Part shown: in pieces, positions 63,558 through 64,000 of the stretch
How the letters are laid out: each line of letters opens with the position of its first letter
How positions within the stretch are numbered: the first letter of the stretch is position 1
Origin: an uncultured Roseibium sp.
GTDB taxonomy: Bacteria; Pseudomonadota; Alphaproteobacteria; Rhizobiales; Stappiaceae
NCBI RefSeq assembly: GCF_963669205.1
Contig: NZ_OY769915.1
Span: 4,624,001-4,688,000 of the forward strand
Length of the DNA stretch: 64,000 nt
Direction: 5' to 3'
The notes under the pieces: model-generated
Seen by the model: only the letters and a program-made list of their open reading frames with translations
Databases searched by the model: none
What the model was told of the DNA's origin: nothing
Position numbers and translations under genes: made by a program

Positions 63558-63833
63558 TCAGCCCCGGTATTGCTGGATGCGCGTGGCGCGCAGACCCGCA
63601 AGTCCATGCTTTTCGATGGAACTCTGCCAGGAGAGGAATTCCTCCACCGTCAGGGTATATCTCTGGCACGCCTCTTCGAGGGACAGTAGTCCTCCGCGAA
63701 CTGCGGCGACAACTTCGGCCTTGCGACGAATAACCCAACGCTTCGTCGATGTTGGCGGCAGATCCGCAATTGTAAGCGGACTACCATCGGGGCCGATGAC
63801 ATATTTTACACGCGAACGAATTTGTTCGGTCAT
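63558..63833 (-). CDS. sciP: SciP-type CtrA inhibitor (DUF1153)
   Basis: A 91-residue helix-turn-helix protein of the DUF1153 family, known in Caulobacter as SciP, which binds CtrA and stops it activating transcription. RVKYVIGPDGSPLTIADLPP at the N-terminus, KRWVIRRKAEVVAAVRGGLLSLEEACQRY as the helical core, and LTVEEFLSWQ at the end are diagnostic. GAGAG lies 6 bases before the ATG. The gene sits directly upstream of the fliF operon. Confidence 0.92.
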   Translation of the reverse strand: MTEQIRSRVKYVIGPDGSPLTIADLPPTSTKRWVIRRKAEVVAAVRGGLLSLEEACQRYTLTVEEFLSWQSSIEKHGLAGLRATRIQQYRG

Positions 63834-63885
63834 TGTACTCTCACACTAACCATGACCAAGGTGAGATGAGACTACAAGACGACGC

Positions 63886-63900
63886 TTAACAAACGCCTAA
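63886..63900. promoter_or_regulatory. Near-consensus CtrA box upstream of sciP
   Basis: TTAA-CAAACGC-CTAA, one mismatch from TTAA-N7-TTAA, about 53 bases before the sciP start. The surrounding 160 bases to the window end are AT-rich. Confidence 0.4.
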
Positions 63901-64000
63901 AGCAAAATTGTGTTTTTATTAACTATAAAATCTAAATTTAGTGAATGATATTTAGGAAGTCGCAAAGAAAAAATCTAGAGTTATTAACTGTATTGCATGG

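Noticed and set aside
1..64000. tRNA, rRNA, CRISPR array, prophage, insertion sequence or toxin-antitoxin pair
   Set aside because: Looked for in intergenic regions and gene products on both strands; nothing with cloverleaf ends, spaced direct repeats, transposase/integrase motifs or typical toxin pairs was seen.

Overview
The window is a high-GC stretch of chromosome from an alphaproteobacterium, most likely of the order Hyphomicrobiales (Rhizobiales); a Stappiaceae genus such as Roseibium/Labrenzia is my best guess from gene content and style. Supporting signs are a SciP-type CtrA inhibitor beside a fliF-fliG-fliH-fliN-flbD-flhA cluster, CtrA-type TTAA-N7-TTAA boxes, separate petA-petB-petC genes followed by mtnP-apt, a MoxR/DUF58/DUF4159 operon, and REP-like intergenic repeats. 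I see no rRNA, tRNA, CRISPR array, prophage or insertion sequence.

Layout: 1-4429 (+) is a nucleoside/nucleobase ABC importer (ATPase cut by the window edge, two permeases) overlapping into a cytosine deaminase. 4430-5547 is a 1.1 kb repeat island. 5548-8299 (-) holds a chemoreceptor and a secreted single-Cache protein. 8827-13449 (+) carries rplY, pth, a secreted RNase T2, ychF and pyroglutamyl peptidase. 13653-14223 (-) holds two paralogous genes for 54-55 aa proteins with conserved upstream elements and 5' UTR hairpins. 14376-18253 contains an SLC13-like transporter, an AraC/GyrI-like regulator and a MaoC pair. 18270-24513 (-) runs petABC, mtnP, apt, bluB, an acetyltransferase and a DUF2007-like gene. 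24817-31898 (-) holds two related ABC exporters flanking a GGDEF/degenerate-EAL protein and a DUF2177 protein. 32053-33506 (+) is trmL-hemF. 33787-37800 (-) is an HD-GYP protein, the CCA-adding enzyme, DUF6111, CoA pyrophosphatase and DUF1285. 38072-44954 (+) is the MoxR-DUF58-DUF4159 membrane operon. 45009-55060 is mixed: a GGDEF-EAL receptor, GNATs, a GST, NUDIX, two tiny ORFs, a phosphoesterase and mtnA. 55213-63833 has a CtrA-box small gene and the flagellar cluster, with sciP at the end.

Themes: energy and nucleotide salvage (petABC; importer plus cytosine deaminase; mtnP making adenine for apt; mtnA). Motility and c-di-GMP (chemoreceptor, two GGDEF proteins, one HD-GYP protein, flagellar basal body, FlbD with a degenerate receiver, SciP). 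The least explained pieces are the paired 54/55 aa genes at 13.6-14.3 kb, the 39/33 aa tandem at 50.2-50.4 kb and the CtrA-box-preceded 91 aa gene at 55.2 kb.

All functional calls come from reading motifs by eye. No database search was run, so family names are recognition-level and start codons are judged from Shine-Dalgarno-like sequences.
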